Positions 21,669 to 32,587 of a DNA stretch of 64,000 bases are shown here, in pieces. The first letter of the stretch is position 1. Each line of letters starts with the position of its first letter. A program made the translations under genes and the position numbers. The stretch is from Corylus avellana (lineage: Eukaryota > Streptophyta > Magnoliopsida > Fagales > Betulaceae), in assembly GCF_901000735.1 (NCBI RefSeq), contig NC_081546.1, forward strand, positions 28,787,900 through 28,851,899, in the 5' to 3' direction. A model generated the notes under the pieces. The model had not been told where the DNA came from, made no database searches, and saw only the letters and a list, made by a program, of their open reading frames with translations.

Positions 21669-22515
21669 TGAAAAACTCCAAACAGATAAATATCACAATT
21701 TTATGCGGAATTAACAGATATTTATCAAAACAAACATTCACCAAAATATGAACAATCACACACAAAGATTTTGGTGATGAAGAGGAAACCTTTTAGAAAA
21801 CGTTCTAAAAGTAAAACTTTTTCGGGGCAGCCAAACCCAGGAAATCACTATCAAAATATTATCCAGAGATTACAGACACTAGGAAACTTACAACCCTTTG
21901 CAAGACCTTGACTCTGTAAGATCGACAAGCCTCCAACTTGTCTCCTCGCTCACAATCTTCTTCAACGTGATTCTCTTTTATCGGACCCTTTCGATAGACT
22001 TCAATTAAGCACACAATCAATACTAACAAAAATCCTCTAAGAGGAATCAATTTGGCTCACAACTAATTAATCACTCAAGCACAGCCTCACACGAACTCTC
22101 TGGGGGTGAAAATTCGTTCCTCTATCTTCTATAATGATGTATATATACCCCCAACAAAACCTTAGACCTAACCCACTTAAAATCATGTTTTTTAGCTTAA
22201 AACTTACGGGGTGTCCGGACAGGTTAATAGGATCTTTGGACAGGGCTTTACGGAGCATAAATTTAGTTTCTGGAAATGCGGTCCGGACCTGGGGAATTGC
22301 GGTCCGGACTCGGCATGTCCAGTCTTGATCAACAACTCCGATCAATGGGCGTTTGTGGTCCGATTGAGCTGAAATTTTGCAAGGACGTTCATAGCACATG
22401 AATCTACATTATGAACGGTGGAGATTCGATCATGAGCATTCTATATCAGTGTTTGAGCCCATGAACAGTAACATCTGCATTTTGAAACTGAATTAACCCA
22501 ACACAAGAACTAACA
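21669..22515 (-). repeat. 5' LTR of the gag-only copia element
   Basis: 847 bp, the same length as the other LTR. It is followed on the minus strand by the primer-binding-site-like TTGGTATCAAAGC (21656-21668). Confidence 0.93.
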
Positions 22516-22520
22516 TCTTT

Positions 22521-24609
22521 AATTAGCGTAAGTATATTGGTCAATATTTTTTATTCTTGGGTGGTTGCACAAAAACTAATGGTGATAGTTTCAGAGTTTT
22601 ATTAGATATACATTCAATGATATACAACAACTTTGTGGGTGTACTGCTATCCAATTTATTTATTAATTTTAAATTGAAATCTTTCAAAATTCATTAATAA
22701 AACATCAAGAGCTATGAAATTACAAAGTCATAGATACAATTAGAAAATTTTTCCAATCAAATTCTATCTATAATATCAGCTTCTGCTAACTCATGTAGAA
22801 CTTCATTTATGAAACAAATCTGCTCCGAGCATGGGTAGCCCAAATTCCCAAAACTTATTTTCTGCCTGTGAGAGATAATCCACATATCGATCTAATCCTC
22901 TTCGGTTCAAAGGTCAGGACTCAACTCACATCCTCGACCCAAAAGTCAGGACAAAAAGAACAAAAAATAAATCAAAGCAAAAAACTAAAAACAACAAAAA
23001 CTCACCAAAAACATTAGCGGAGGAGCACAATCCAGTGAAGAACTAGATCTAGATTTAAAACAAAACCACCAAAATGGAAACCGGGATAGACTATAGAGAA
23101 GAAGATGCTGAGTAGGCGAGTACTACTATCAGAGGGAGGAAGAGGGAGAGGGAAAGCTAGGAAGGAAGCGGGGGAGGTTTTTCTCTTCCCTTTCAACCTA
23201 TACCTACCGATGTCTTTCAAAGCTCTCCAAATTACTAAGATGTATGAATAGACAATGAAAGAAAGCAAATAAACTTGCTTTTGGTGGAATTAAGTCTCAG
23301 ATTCGTTCTCATTGTATATATAGGCAAAAAGTTATAATTGTAATCAAGTTTGACAAACTCAAAGAGTGAAACTTATACAAACTAGAAGAACTAATGCATA
23401 CTTATCCTATAATTCTAAGGCTTTTAATCAATGATTAAGCCCTTTATAATTGGTATCAGAACAGACACCATATCATAGGGTCGACTGTAAACTGAATTAA
23501 AATGTCTCGAATGATCTTAAGGTTAAAGGGTCTCCATTTTCCACCAACTTCAAAACCAAGGGAAATAAAAACTAATTTTATTCAAGTAACTCGATCTATG
23601 GTCTCCATTTCTTTTTCCTAATTTCTTGTGTTTCATGTCATATTCAAATGTATAATTTCTCAGCAAGTACTCTCTAGAATTCCTAACAATCTGCCCAAGA
23701 AATGTCAACCTCCCATGCTTTGCAGTTGGCAGGATTTCATGGGTGATTATCTGCCTTTTAGATTATTGATTTGTGCATGTGAGACGTGGCTGATTGATTG
23801 AGAAAAGGAAGGCAGATTAGGAATATAATGAAAAGGGACACAAAACTAACCTACAACAAGTCAACAACGGCATAAAAATTGGTTAATTTTTCATAATTAT
23901 ATGATTTTCAAATTTCCAACTTGGCTTCGCACTGCCAAAATGATCCTATATATAGAGTTGGGCTTGGGCCTGTTTCCTTTCTGGTGATGGCCCACCCTCT
24001 TTAATAAGGTTTTAGGACTCAAAACAGTGTACGTGTCTATTTGGTCAATGGTCACGTGTTGCATGTGCCTCGAAACTAGTCTTCAAGTAACAGGCTAGAC
24101 AGTTCTACACGCATCTTAAGTGCCTTTAATGATGAATTGAAATGACCTTCTTTAAGCCCTATTGTCTCAGTTGAGAGCATCCTATATTTCTAAATAACAT
24201 TAATGATGCATAAACATTTTTTTTTTTTGGTCCATTTAATTGACGGTCCAGATTCATCTCCAATATATTTAGTAATAAATAGAGAGAGAAAACAAAAAAG
24301 AAAAGAAAAAGGTAGTGACCAACAACTGTGAAGTTTATGGAGGTTTATGTCTTGACCTAGCTTGCATGATAGGGTCAATCCAATAAGTTCTATATGCCAA
24401 CGGTTACATACGTTGGGCGTGAAAGGTTAGATAAGACGTCTAGGTGGAGGGAAATGCTATACTTTCCAATTTTTTTTTTATTTTTTTTTCAAAACTTTCA
24501 TACTAATATTTTTGTCCAACAATTCTCTCTCTCTCTCTTTTTTTCTTTTTTTGCAGGTACATAAAAACAAACAACAGAAACAAGAAGAAAGCAATAAAGA
24601 AATAAAGTC
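22521..24609. other. intergenic; possible degenerate copia LTR with primer-binding site near 23440
   Basis: TTGGTATCAGAACAG at about 23450 is similar to a copia primer-binding site and follows an LTR-like stretch with a TATA word (TGTATATATAGG, 23315). No paired LTR was found. A purine-rich tract at 23128-23180 and AT-rich DNA make up the rest. No convincing gene on either strand. Confidence 0.4.
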
Positions 24610-25595
24610 AAACTACCAAGAAAAGGGAAGGGGTCCTTCCCACCTTTGATAGAAAGAAATCAAGTAGGAGAGGAGTAGTGAGCATGCGGCCAGACTGGGA
24701 TCCAATGTGCTGCATAGTGAGCATAGAAGTTTACAATTTTATTGATTTTTTTTTTTTTTTTCCCTATTTGTAAACCAAGTCAAAGCAACAAATGGGAATG
24801 CTTCTTGAGTGTAATCTACTACTAACAATTCTTGAGTGTTAGCTGAATTAATTAAATAATTAATTTTTTCTTTTTTAGTACCAAAGATCTTTTGCATCGA
24901 ACAAAGTTTTCTTTTAAATTGTGTTGAAGAAATTTTTTTTAATTCGATTTGTTAAATTGGCATGTATCCTTAAAACTGACAATTATGACTAATAGATCAA
25001 TTAAGGGTTTTTTAATTTTATTTTATTTTTAATATAGATAATATTGAAGATTATTTTTTATCAACTGACGAACTGAGTTATTAGAGGTTCATATATAATA
25101 AACATAACATATAAGAAGGACATACTCTAAAAACACATATTAATTTAATAAATTGGATTAAACGAATTTGCTTGTATCATAAGGATGATGGGTCATTCAT
25201 TGCCCATGGCCCATGATTAAAATTAGTATAGTCATCTAAAGCCCAACATTTTATAAACGTATTCAACATTTTGAATGGATTTAAAGGCTTGTCGCAATCA
25301 ATTGTTCATTCTTTAGGGTAGTTATAGTTGTATACATTAACTAGGTCGGTGTGGTCCACAAATCCGGTATGATCCCTCACTAGCACACCCAAGCGGGCCA
25401 ATCACTAGCACGCCCAAGCGGGCCAAGCCCATAAGTCCAGTCGTTGCATCCCAATTTACCATCTGTAGTGGGCCTCTGGCCCTTATATTTGCCAGGCCCC
25501 CACAATTAATATCCAACTTCCATAATTAATATCTTTTACTCCTACTTTTGAGACTTAATGATTCCTAAAGCCATGTCAAAAAAAAAAGGGTCCTA

Positions 25596-25597
25596 AA

Positions 25598-25631
<34 letters not shown>
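25596..25631. repeat. (AT)n microsatellite
   Basis: About 16 AT units, at the tail end of the minus-strand SINE-like copy. Confidence 0.95.
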
Positions 25632-25635
<4 letters not shown>

Positions 25636-25725
25636 ACACAAAGAAAGAAGAGGAGAAATTCAAACTAATGACTTTCGCTTCATGAGGCGTGATTCACAAC
25701 CAATTGAGCTACCCCTTAGAGACGA
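25629..25725 (-). mobile_element. tRNA-derived SINE-like copy 2
   Basis: Minus strand reads a GGGGTAGCTCAATTGG-like box A, then GCCTCATGAAGCG, then AGTCATTAGTTTGAATTTC as box B and TTTGTGTGGACAT before the AT-rich tail. The tRNA-like box A is best preserved in this copy. Block A at about 6170 lacks it (AAAGCATATATTTGTAGCG uninterrupted). Confidence 0.72.
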
Positions 25726-25810
25726 TTACGTAGCGATTCTTTTCAATAATTCCCTGTAAATAAATTAAAACGGCCAAGGATTCATCCCAATTCAAATGCA
25801 TCTGGTATTT

Positions 25811-27313
25811 TACAATTGTATATGGCAATTTGACATGCATGGCGCATTAGAGCTCACAAAAAAAAAAAATAAAATAAAATAAAACAAAACAGAATAAAAC
25901 AAAACAAAACTAATCTCCCATTTTATAGCAAATGAATGAATTATAATCTGAATGTTTAAAGTGCAGACAGAAGGTATTTGTTGTTCCTCAAAATGGTAAA
26001 CTTGTTTGTGATACTTCTTAATTTGAAAGTTCTCCATAAGAATTGGGATTCCCTATATATAATTGGTAGGAGTAATTACATTTTTTTTCCCATGAATTAC
26101 AATGCTATGTTAATATTCTCTATAAACTGCCAGCCTTACTGTTCGACGCCATCAGACTACAATTTTCTACTCAAACCCCCTTCGTAGTTCATGGAGAAAA
26201 AAGCTACTGAAGAGGGACATGTTCTTTTAAACATAATAGTAAAATTGTTTAGAGAAATATAAAATAATAATTTTGTCACTCCGTCTAAAAGAACTGGTTC
26301 TTCTCCAGTTTATTTGAACCGAAAATGATTTGATTCCAGTAAATAGCGTGTAGAAGAGAAATAGAAAAAGAGAAGGATAAAAATGTTATTTAAGGTGGAC
26401 CTTAAGCAAACCTTAGTCATTTATGAACAAAATGTGCGTAACAAAAATATGGGAGTAAGTAAATGAGCCTCGTTTTATTGTCGAAACATTAATATTTTAT
26501 ATTCATCAACATATCCAATTCACTTTGTCAGCTGTCTCTTTTGCTCTTACGTTTAAGTCTATTAATTTAACCCAAAGAAAAAGAAAAAGAAGAAGAAGGT
26601 TTTGCTGGATAATGCGCAAGCAATGCTTTCGTGGGAACTTGACGTCACTTAATTATGAATTATGATCAAGTACATGCATGCTGTATTGACATTTTTGTTT
26701 TCCAGAATTTTATAATTAATGTATATATATATGAACGCATGTGATGCACTAATGTTTTAAGATTAATTTAACCATAAAACCTAAATAATGTCTGAAAGCC
26801 AGTTGTAACCATTTCAAGTTGCTAGCTTAGAATCCATTTCAAAAAAAAAAAAAAAAAAAAAAACTCATTTTTTTTATACAATCACAGATCAATAAAAAAA
26901 AATGCGGATGGAGGCAATTTTTCTCCGAGAAAAGAAAAAATTTTGCTTTGAAAAAAGAGTGATGTTTATCAAAGTTGATATGTTTTTTTAGAGGGAATAA
27001 CGTGTAAATTTTTATGAAAGGCAAAAAATAAAAGACTAGCGTCAAGACTTGTTAGCCTGTCATTGATAAACCATTTGTTATTCTCTATGTTTTAACCACT
27101 AATAGTGACTAGTGGCGGAGCCACATCACTCTTTGAGGGAGCCAAGATTTAATTTTTTTTTTCCACCTAAAAAAAAAAAAAATCTTTCTTACTTGTCCAT
27201 TACCCAAGACATGTTACCTCCAATATTTCTAATACTACCATTACTTCTCAACACAATTTCTATCTTACTGTCTTCAATAAGGTTGTCAAGCAAAGTAGGG
27301 TAGATGATCTTTT
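25811..27313. other. intergenic, no gene; position where the duplicated block would hold DUF247
   Basis: AT-rich DNA with poly-A/poly-T runs. No DUF247-like peptide in any frame, although the flanking blocks A' and B' match those around the DUF247 gene. At 27112-27150, AGTGGCGGAGCCAC marks the end of a common plant repeat. Confidence 0.5.
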
Positions 27314-27860
27314 TGTAAGAAATTCTATATATATTAAATGCTAATTAACAATAAAACTAGCAGCGGAAATAATTTAATATATATGTACCTCCGGCCATTG
27401 CTTTGCTCAAGCAACTTGAAGAACAACTTCACAGCAACCAAACTAGAAAACAAAATTATTGAGAGGTTCTTCTGACCTATGCCTACCAGTGAGTGCCAAT
27501 TGATGGAATACACAGGCCTTATTTATAGGTAGGTCAGGGGACCCTCAATTAGAGCTGTTACCTTAATTATTCCTCCCATCAAGGAATAAAAATCAAATCA
27601 ATACAGCTAATTGATTCCACAAAATTAAAATCTTTAATGAAATCAAATACTTGTTCCACAAGAATTAAATCAGTGCTTTAATTCAGAATATTTGATTGAA
27701 ATCAAATACTTGTTCCACAAGAATTAAATCAGTAATTTAATTCAGAATATTTGATTTACACAATAAGCTTTAATTGGAATAAATTATTGAACACCGTAAT
27801 TTTATAATTACAATAATATATGTGACATAAAGGGACATACTTTAAATGGAATTTCTTACA
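27314..27860 (-). mobile_element. LTR of a truncated copia element
   Basis: Begins TGTAAGAAATTC and ends GAATTTCTTACA, a perfect 12-bp inverted terminus, 547 bp long. On the right it is followed by TTCTCCCACTTGGCCC, the plus-strand image of a polypurine tract, and by pol remnants. So it is the 3' LTR of a minus-strand element whose 5' part is missing. Confidence 0.85.
27638..27757. repeat. ~59-bp tandem duplication within the LTR
   Basis: Two adjacent units starting GAAATCAAATACTTGTTCC and ending AATTCAGAATATTTGATT. Confidence 0.85.
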
Positions 27861-28527
27861 TTCTCCCACTTGGCCCTTATGACACATAAATTCTTTATGG
27901 TGTTCAATTCTATGATATGGCCAATACTTTATTTATTCCAACCATTCATGGAATCCTCCCACTCATTCAAGGAATACTACACACGAATCATGGCGGTAAA
28001 GCTTTTATATGATAAGCCGTCCCTTCCATGTATCACAATGTGCAATATCTCTCTAAATGAGTACTTTATGGATAATGTACTTTATGAATGAACTTTCTAT
28101 AAGTCATTCGGGTCCAACTTTAATTTTATCCCCACGGATAAGAATAATATATATATGCGCACAAAAATCTTTATAACATTACCTTTATGTCTATAGACCA
28201 ATTAAAGAGAAACTAAGCACAAATGAATTAATGAATCTCATATATTCCACATGACTTTATACTTTCTTTTACCGGTAAACCTTTAGTCATGGGATCCGCA
28301 ATCATTAATTCAATACTTATATGCTCAATAGATACTTATTATCACTTAATGTTCTCTTTCATAGTGATACTTTATGTCGATATACATACTTCTGTTTCTA
28401 CTCAGTTTATTCTTAGAAAAGATAACTGTAGTAGAATTAACTCAGAAGATCTTTATGGGTCTAACTATAAAATCGACAATCTTGAGACTTTTAACAAAAA
28501 ATGTCTCAACCATAATGCCTGTGTAAT
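27861..28527 (-). pseudogene. 3' end of copia pol (RNase H C-terminus), decayed
   Basis: On the minus strand the pieces DIKYHYERE, IEHISIELMIADPMTKGLP and a stop after CGIYEIH match the C-terminal tail of copia polyproteins (KYHYVREHV...IADPLTKGLP). Frameshifts and stops lie between the pieces. The fragment is cut on the right by a MITE-like GC core at about 28530. Confidence 0.78.
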
Positions 28528-28990
28528 TAATTCACCCCATATGGCCAAGAGGGTGGCTCAAGGAGCCAAAGGGGGTGGCTTCATTCCGGCTAGATGGGGG
28601 TGGCCAACGACCCCCAAAATGGCGAAGATTTTTTTTTTTTTTTTCAAAAAAAAAAAAATTAAATATAATTTTTAATTTTTTAAATTTTTAAAAAATTATA
28701 TATATTTTAAATTAATTATAGGGATACATGTTAGTTTTTTATTGGTGCTGACATGACGTTTCATTAAATTTTGAACAGAATTTTAGATAAATGCTAGGGG
28801 TCAATAAATTCCTCATTTTTGACCCAAATTTCTTTACAATCAATTATTGAATTTGTAGACTTACCTAGATCTCATATAAGTCAATGATGGGCTCCATCAA
28901 TCTAATGGTTGATTATAAGGAAATATGAAAAATTTATTAATCCATAGTATTTCTCAAAATTTTAACGAAGGTATCTCTATTTTAAGCAAA
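28528..28990. mobile_element. degenerate MITE with GC-rich core, hit by a second MITE
   Basis: The GC-rich centre (28540-28622: GGGTGGCT, GGGGGTGGCC) is flanked by A/T tracts. The right arm (GGTGCTGACATGACG...TTTTAACGAAGGT) is the arm of the 44400-44665 element, interrupted at 28786-28957 by another small TIR element. The left arm is missing. Confidence 0.65.
28786..28957. mobile_element. small nested MITE (~170 bp)
   Basis: The ends GATAAATGCTAGGGGTCAATA and the inverse of TTAATCCATAGTATTTCTC form an imperfect terminal inverted repeat. Flanking AATTTTA occurs on both sides (28779-28785, 28958-28964). Removing it rejoins the arm of the host MITE. Confidence 0.65.
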
Positions 28991-29129
28991 CAAAAAGGAC
29001 CTTCAATAATAAAAGGTAAACCAATGGAATAAAAAATAAAAAAGTTAACCCATATAAGCAATATATTATTTAACCCATATTTTTATTTTTAAATAAGATG
29101 GTTATCCAAAAGTTTCGAATGACATAATC

Positions 29130-29484
29130 AATAATGAAAGAAAGTTCGGACTCGAATATCGTAGCAGCCTTTTTTGTAGACAAAAAAAGGAAGAAATGTC
29201 TGATACGTATCGCGTCTATTCCTTTTTTGGCGCTTGCTAAGTTCAGTCACTTTCCGAATCCAATAAAATCTCTTCATACGTATCAGACATTTCTTCCTTT
29301 TTTTGTCGCGTCAATTTTTTCTTTTAATAAGAAAGAAATGTCTCATTGCCAGTATTGGCGCTTGCTAAGTTCAGTCACTTTCCGAATCCAATAAAATCTC
29401 TTCATACGTATCAGACATTTCTTCCTTTTTTTGTCGCGTCAATTTTTTCTTTTGATAAGAAAGAAATGTCTCATTGCCATTATT
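29130..29484. repeat. 128-bp tandem duplication with an internal inverted repeat
   Basis: Units 29229-29356 and 29357-29484 are near-identical, each starting GGCGCTTGCTAAGTTCAGTC. In addition, a 33-bp word ending in GATACGTATC near 29178-29212 is the reverse complement of ATACGTATCAGACATTTC-type sequence in each unit, so single-stranded copies could fold. Confidence 0.88.
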
Positions 29485-29610
29485 CGCGTCACTTTCCTAA
29501 TAAAATAGAATCTCTTCATTTTCATACAACATTAAATTCTAACAATAAAATGAAAAGGATCCTCTGAGAAAAGTCTAAAGCTTTCATTTCAGAATAATTA
29601 TTGGAACTCA

Positions 29611-29663
<53 letters not shown>

Positions 29664-30849
29664 TAAGCTTTTGCTTGAGTGACAAATATAGATGGAGATG
29701 ACCCGGGGCACGTACGTTGGTATGTGTCGTTGCCGTTGATCAAGGTGAGCGTCTCGGGGATGAGCGAAAATTGATGCTTAAGAAAAATTCTCAGCCATGA
29801 AGACAATTGGTTAAATTCATTTTTTTTTAAAAAAATAATAATAATAATAATAAACAAGTTAAAACATATTCGTTTTTCACTTTCTCATAGTATGATCTTT
29901 ATTATTATTATGAGAAAGTTTTTCACTTTCTCATAATAATAATAATAATAATAATGAACAAATAAAGATTTACTTGTAAGAAACTTTCTCATAGTATGAT
30001 CCTTCTACTTCTACACCATTACGCCCCGTGTATTGGGATTGTGCAGTCCTTAATTTGTTAATTTTTTTTTTTTAATATTTTCTTAATTTTTTTTTTTAAC
30101 TTTTAATATATGAACATCTATATAAAATCACGTGTCATATAACATAATCTGGAATTTAGAGTGCGTGTGTAATCTATTCCATAACAAAAGTGTCATTTAA
30201 TCATATTAACGTGTGTATGAAATAAATACTAAAAGAACATAAAGAAGTACGTAAGAAATAACTTTTACCAAAAGAAAACTTCGAGACAAGGAAAAACGAA
30301 GTGCTTCCTTTGTATTTTTACAATCTCTTGGTGTTGGTGATGACAAGGGTGATAGGTGGCCTAAATTGTTGAGAAAATAGAGAGATGATGATTTCGTAGA
30401 GTGAAACTCTAAAAAGTTAGTTTCACATTGAGTGGGTAGATTATAAAAGTGTTCATAAGTGCTAGGTTTTATATTAATTTTTTATTAGGTGAAATTGAGC
30501 TTATAAACAATTTTTTAAAGCTCTAATTGCAATTTGACTAGATTTTTTTTAGAGTGATAATGTAAATGTAGCTTATGTTTTTCTTGGCTCATTACAAATG
30601 GTATCATAACAACCCAGTAACACATTGTGACGATAAGTCATTGCATAGCATGAGCCCTGACGTTTCACATTATTCATTTTAAAATAATAACATATGTATA
30701 ACTAGCATTTTTCATCATTTCAATGCGTGTGATGGGATGAACACATCATGGGTGTTGAGTAGAAATAGTACATGTCCATCTCATTTAATAAATGCACAAC
30801 AAAATATAATAATTTGATGGTTCTACATTTTAAATAATAATAATAATAA
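29485..30849. other. block B' remnant, then intergenic DNA
   Basis: 29500-29610 matches one arm of the fold-back at 9050-9402. A (TA)n run occupies 29604-29652. 29690-29765 matches 9455-9530. 29880-30000 contains a TTATTATTATTATGAGAAAG fold-back. The remainder is AT-rich without features. Confidence 0.55.
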
Positions 30850-31860
30850 ATGTCTTTAGTTACTCCCTCCTCCCAAGAAATTCATAAAAAATGGAATGAC
30901 CTCTCGCTCGGAGTTTATAGGACTCTCACTTATGGATTGAGATTCCCTCATATTTTTTAAAATATCAGATTCTCATACTTTAAAATTAGAGTCATCAATT
31001 TTATTTAACAGTCTAAACAAATGCAGGAGTTTATGTGTTATCGAGGTAATTAATTTTACTTTTCAATATGTCAAATCTATTTGTTTCATAAACATAAACT
31101 TTTGAATTTATTTAAACTGTTAGATAAAATAGATAGCTCAAATTTTAAAATATGAGAATTTCATATTTTAGAAAATATGTGAGGATCCCATGAGAAGGGG
31201 AGCTTGTCTCTCTAAAAGTTACAGAGAGAAAAGAAAAATATGGTCTCAAACTCTAAATGCTTTTGATTGTTGCTTTTGGGGCAATGAGCCCCGTTCTTGC
31301 TTTCCCACTATGTACATGGTATAACTAAATTTAACTGAAAGTAATTTTTTTCTTTTTTTTTAGCAAAGTAGTTGGCCGGAGAAACTAATTATGACTATCT
31401 TATCTGGGCATGATCATAATAGTACTTATCTATTGAGAGCTGCACAGGAGGAGCCTAAACGGTGGGAATCACAGGCACTCCCTCAAGTTCGATTGAGATA
31501 TAGTCTAACACAGCCCCATCAAGGCATCAATAAGAACCAAGGTGGAACTGAAGTAATTTAGATATAACTATTTTGTTGCTTTTATAGTTTTTGGTTTCAT
31601 CATTAAATTGTTGTTTTATATCACTGCTTCACTTTTAGTCTTTACGCATATATGCATAAGTAACATTAGTGAGTTAAAAAAGAAATAGAACATAATTCAA
31701 TCGCATTTCTTGTGGTTATATTAGAATATATTCATCTCGATCAACTTATCTATTCAGACTTCAAGGACACTATAAAATATAATATAAATTACTCTAATTG
31801 GGTTTATGTAAATTCAAAGTATTTCACCCAAATCACCCCTCACAAGTGAAACAAAACTTT
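30850..31860. repeat. duplicated spacer block C', copy 2
   Basis: Collinear with 15115-15842 and 17020-17090 but without the MITE and LINE found there. It has its own retroposed insertion at 31348-31545. Confidence 0.85.
31348..31545 (-). mobile_element. short retroposed insertion with poly-A tail and target duplication
   Basis: Absent from block C copy 1. Flanked by AACTGAAAGTAATTT (31333-31347) and AACTGAAGTAATTT (31546-31559). The T-rich left end (31348-31361) is a poly-A tail on the minus strand. These marks indicate target-primed reverse transcription (LINE, SINE or processed transcript). The 190-bp body has no motif I recognise. Confidence 0.72.
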
Positions 31861-31879
31861 CATTGTTCTTTTCTTTTCT

Positions 31880-32250
31880 TTTTTCCGAAGCGATTATTTT
31901 TATTTTGGTCATTTTTTTATTTGATATTTTTTTAAAAAAATAAAATTTTTATTTTTCTTCATAATAATGACCAATTCTTTTTTAAAAATAGTCATTATTA
32001 TGAAGAAAAATACAATTTTTATTTTTTAAAAAAATACCAAATAAAACAAAAAACAAAAAATAAAAAAATGAAAGGGGTGGACGAACCACCCCCAGACCGG
32101 CCATGAGGGCGGCTCCAGCTACCCCCTTGGCCAAAATGGGGTGGTCCTTTCATTTTTTTTTTCTCTCTCTTCTATTTTTTTAATACTTTTAGTTTTTTAA
32201 TATTTTTATTTTTATTTTACTTTTTCTTTAAAAAAAATTTATTTGTTTAT
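31880..32250. mobile_element. MITE-like block with GC-rich core upstream of the TNL
   Basis: The inverted arms AATGACCAATTCTTTTTTAAAA / TTTTAAAAATAGTCATT lie left of a GGGGTGGACGAACCACCCCC core (32070-32150), with A/T tracts beyond. The right terminus is not clear. Confidence 0.5.
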
Positions 32251-32251
32251 T

Positions 32252-32285
32252 GCCCAAAACGACCCCAAACTGGGTCGTTTTGGGC
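32252..32285. repeat. perfect 14-bp stem hairpin upstream of the TNL
   Basis: GCCCAAAACGACCC, a 6-nt loop, then GGGTCGTTTTGGGC. It lies about 200 bp before the TNL start codon and could be the relic of an element end. Confidence 0.9.
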
Positions 32286-32338
32286 TACTGCATGGTGTCC
32301 CAAAGGAAGTTGCCGACAAGTTTTGCTCATTTTTTATT

Positions 32339-32406
32339 TTGACGCGTCACGTGTACGTGAGACGAACTTGTATTCTTTTCATCCACTTTTCTATTTTACT
32401 TATTTA
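32339..32406 (+). promoter_or_regulatory. putative TNL promoter: W-box core, G-box, weak TATA
   Basis: TTGAC (W-box core) at 32339-32343, CACGTG (G-box/ABRE core) at 32348-32353 and TATTTAAG near 32399-32406 lie in that order, 80-145 bp upstream of the first ATG. Assignment is by motif and position only. Confidence 0.4.
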
Positions 32407-32482
32407 AGTAGCTTCAGCTGACCCTTCCCAAATTCCCATCTCAATTTTCTCCCGTAAAAATAGTACTCTTGCAACTTCGTCC

Positions 32483-32587
32483 ATGGCCTCTAAGGGAGCT
32501 TCCGCTTTAGAGGCGAAGATACTCAAAACAATGGGCTTACGATGTGTTCTAGCTTTAGATTCTTCCTCTTCCTCTTCCTCCTCGTCC
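32483..32587 (+). repeat. 105-bp in-frame tandem duplication at the TNL start (second unit from 32588)
   Basis: The ATG-containing stretch beginning ATGGCCTCTAAGGGAGCTTC is repeated from 32588, so there are two in-phase start codons. Both units end in TTCCTC repeats encoding poly-Ser. Confidence 0.93.

Larger units (their letters stand above)
17687..22515 (-). mobile_element. complete copia-type LTR retrotransposon, gag only (non-autonomous)
   Basis: Two LTRs of 847 bp each (17687-18533 and 21669-22515), with TG...CA ends on both strands, flanked by a perfect 5-bp target duplication TCTTT (17682-17686 and 22516-22520). On the minus strand the 5' LTR is followed by TTGGTATCAAAGCGGG, close to the tRNA-iMet primer-binding site. 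The 3' LTR is preceded by the polypurine tract AAAGGGGGAG. The 3.1-kb interior encodes only a Gag-like protein; no protease, integrase, reverse transcriptase or RNase H is present. Aligning the LTRs by eye gives about 50 differences in 847 bp (~6%), so the insertion is not recent. Confidence 0.95.
24610..25745. repeat. duplicated spacer block A', copy 2
   Basis: Nearly collinear with 5170-6204. It lacks the Mutator-like MITE (single TTTCAATAA near 25742) but has a SINE-like insertion at 25629-25725 and an internal duplication of the AAGCGGGCCA segment (25390-25430). Similarity ends near 25810. Confidence 0.85.

Noticed and set aside
25811..29130. A second DUF247 copy expected between blocks A' and B'
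   Set aside because: Searched all frames for the DUF247 landmark peptides and found none.
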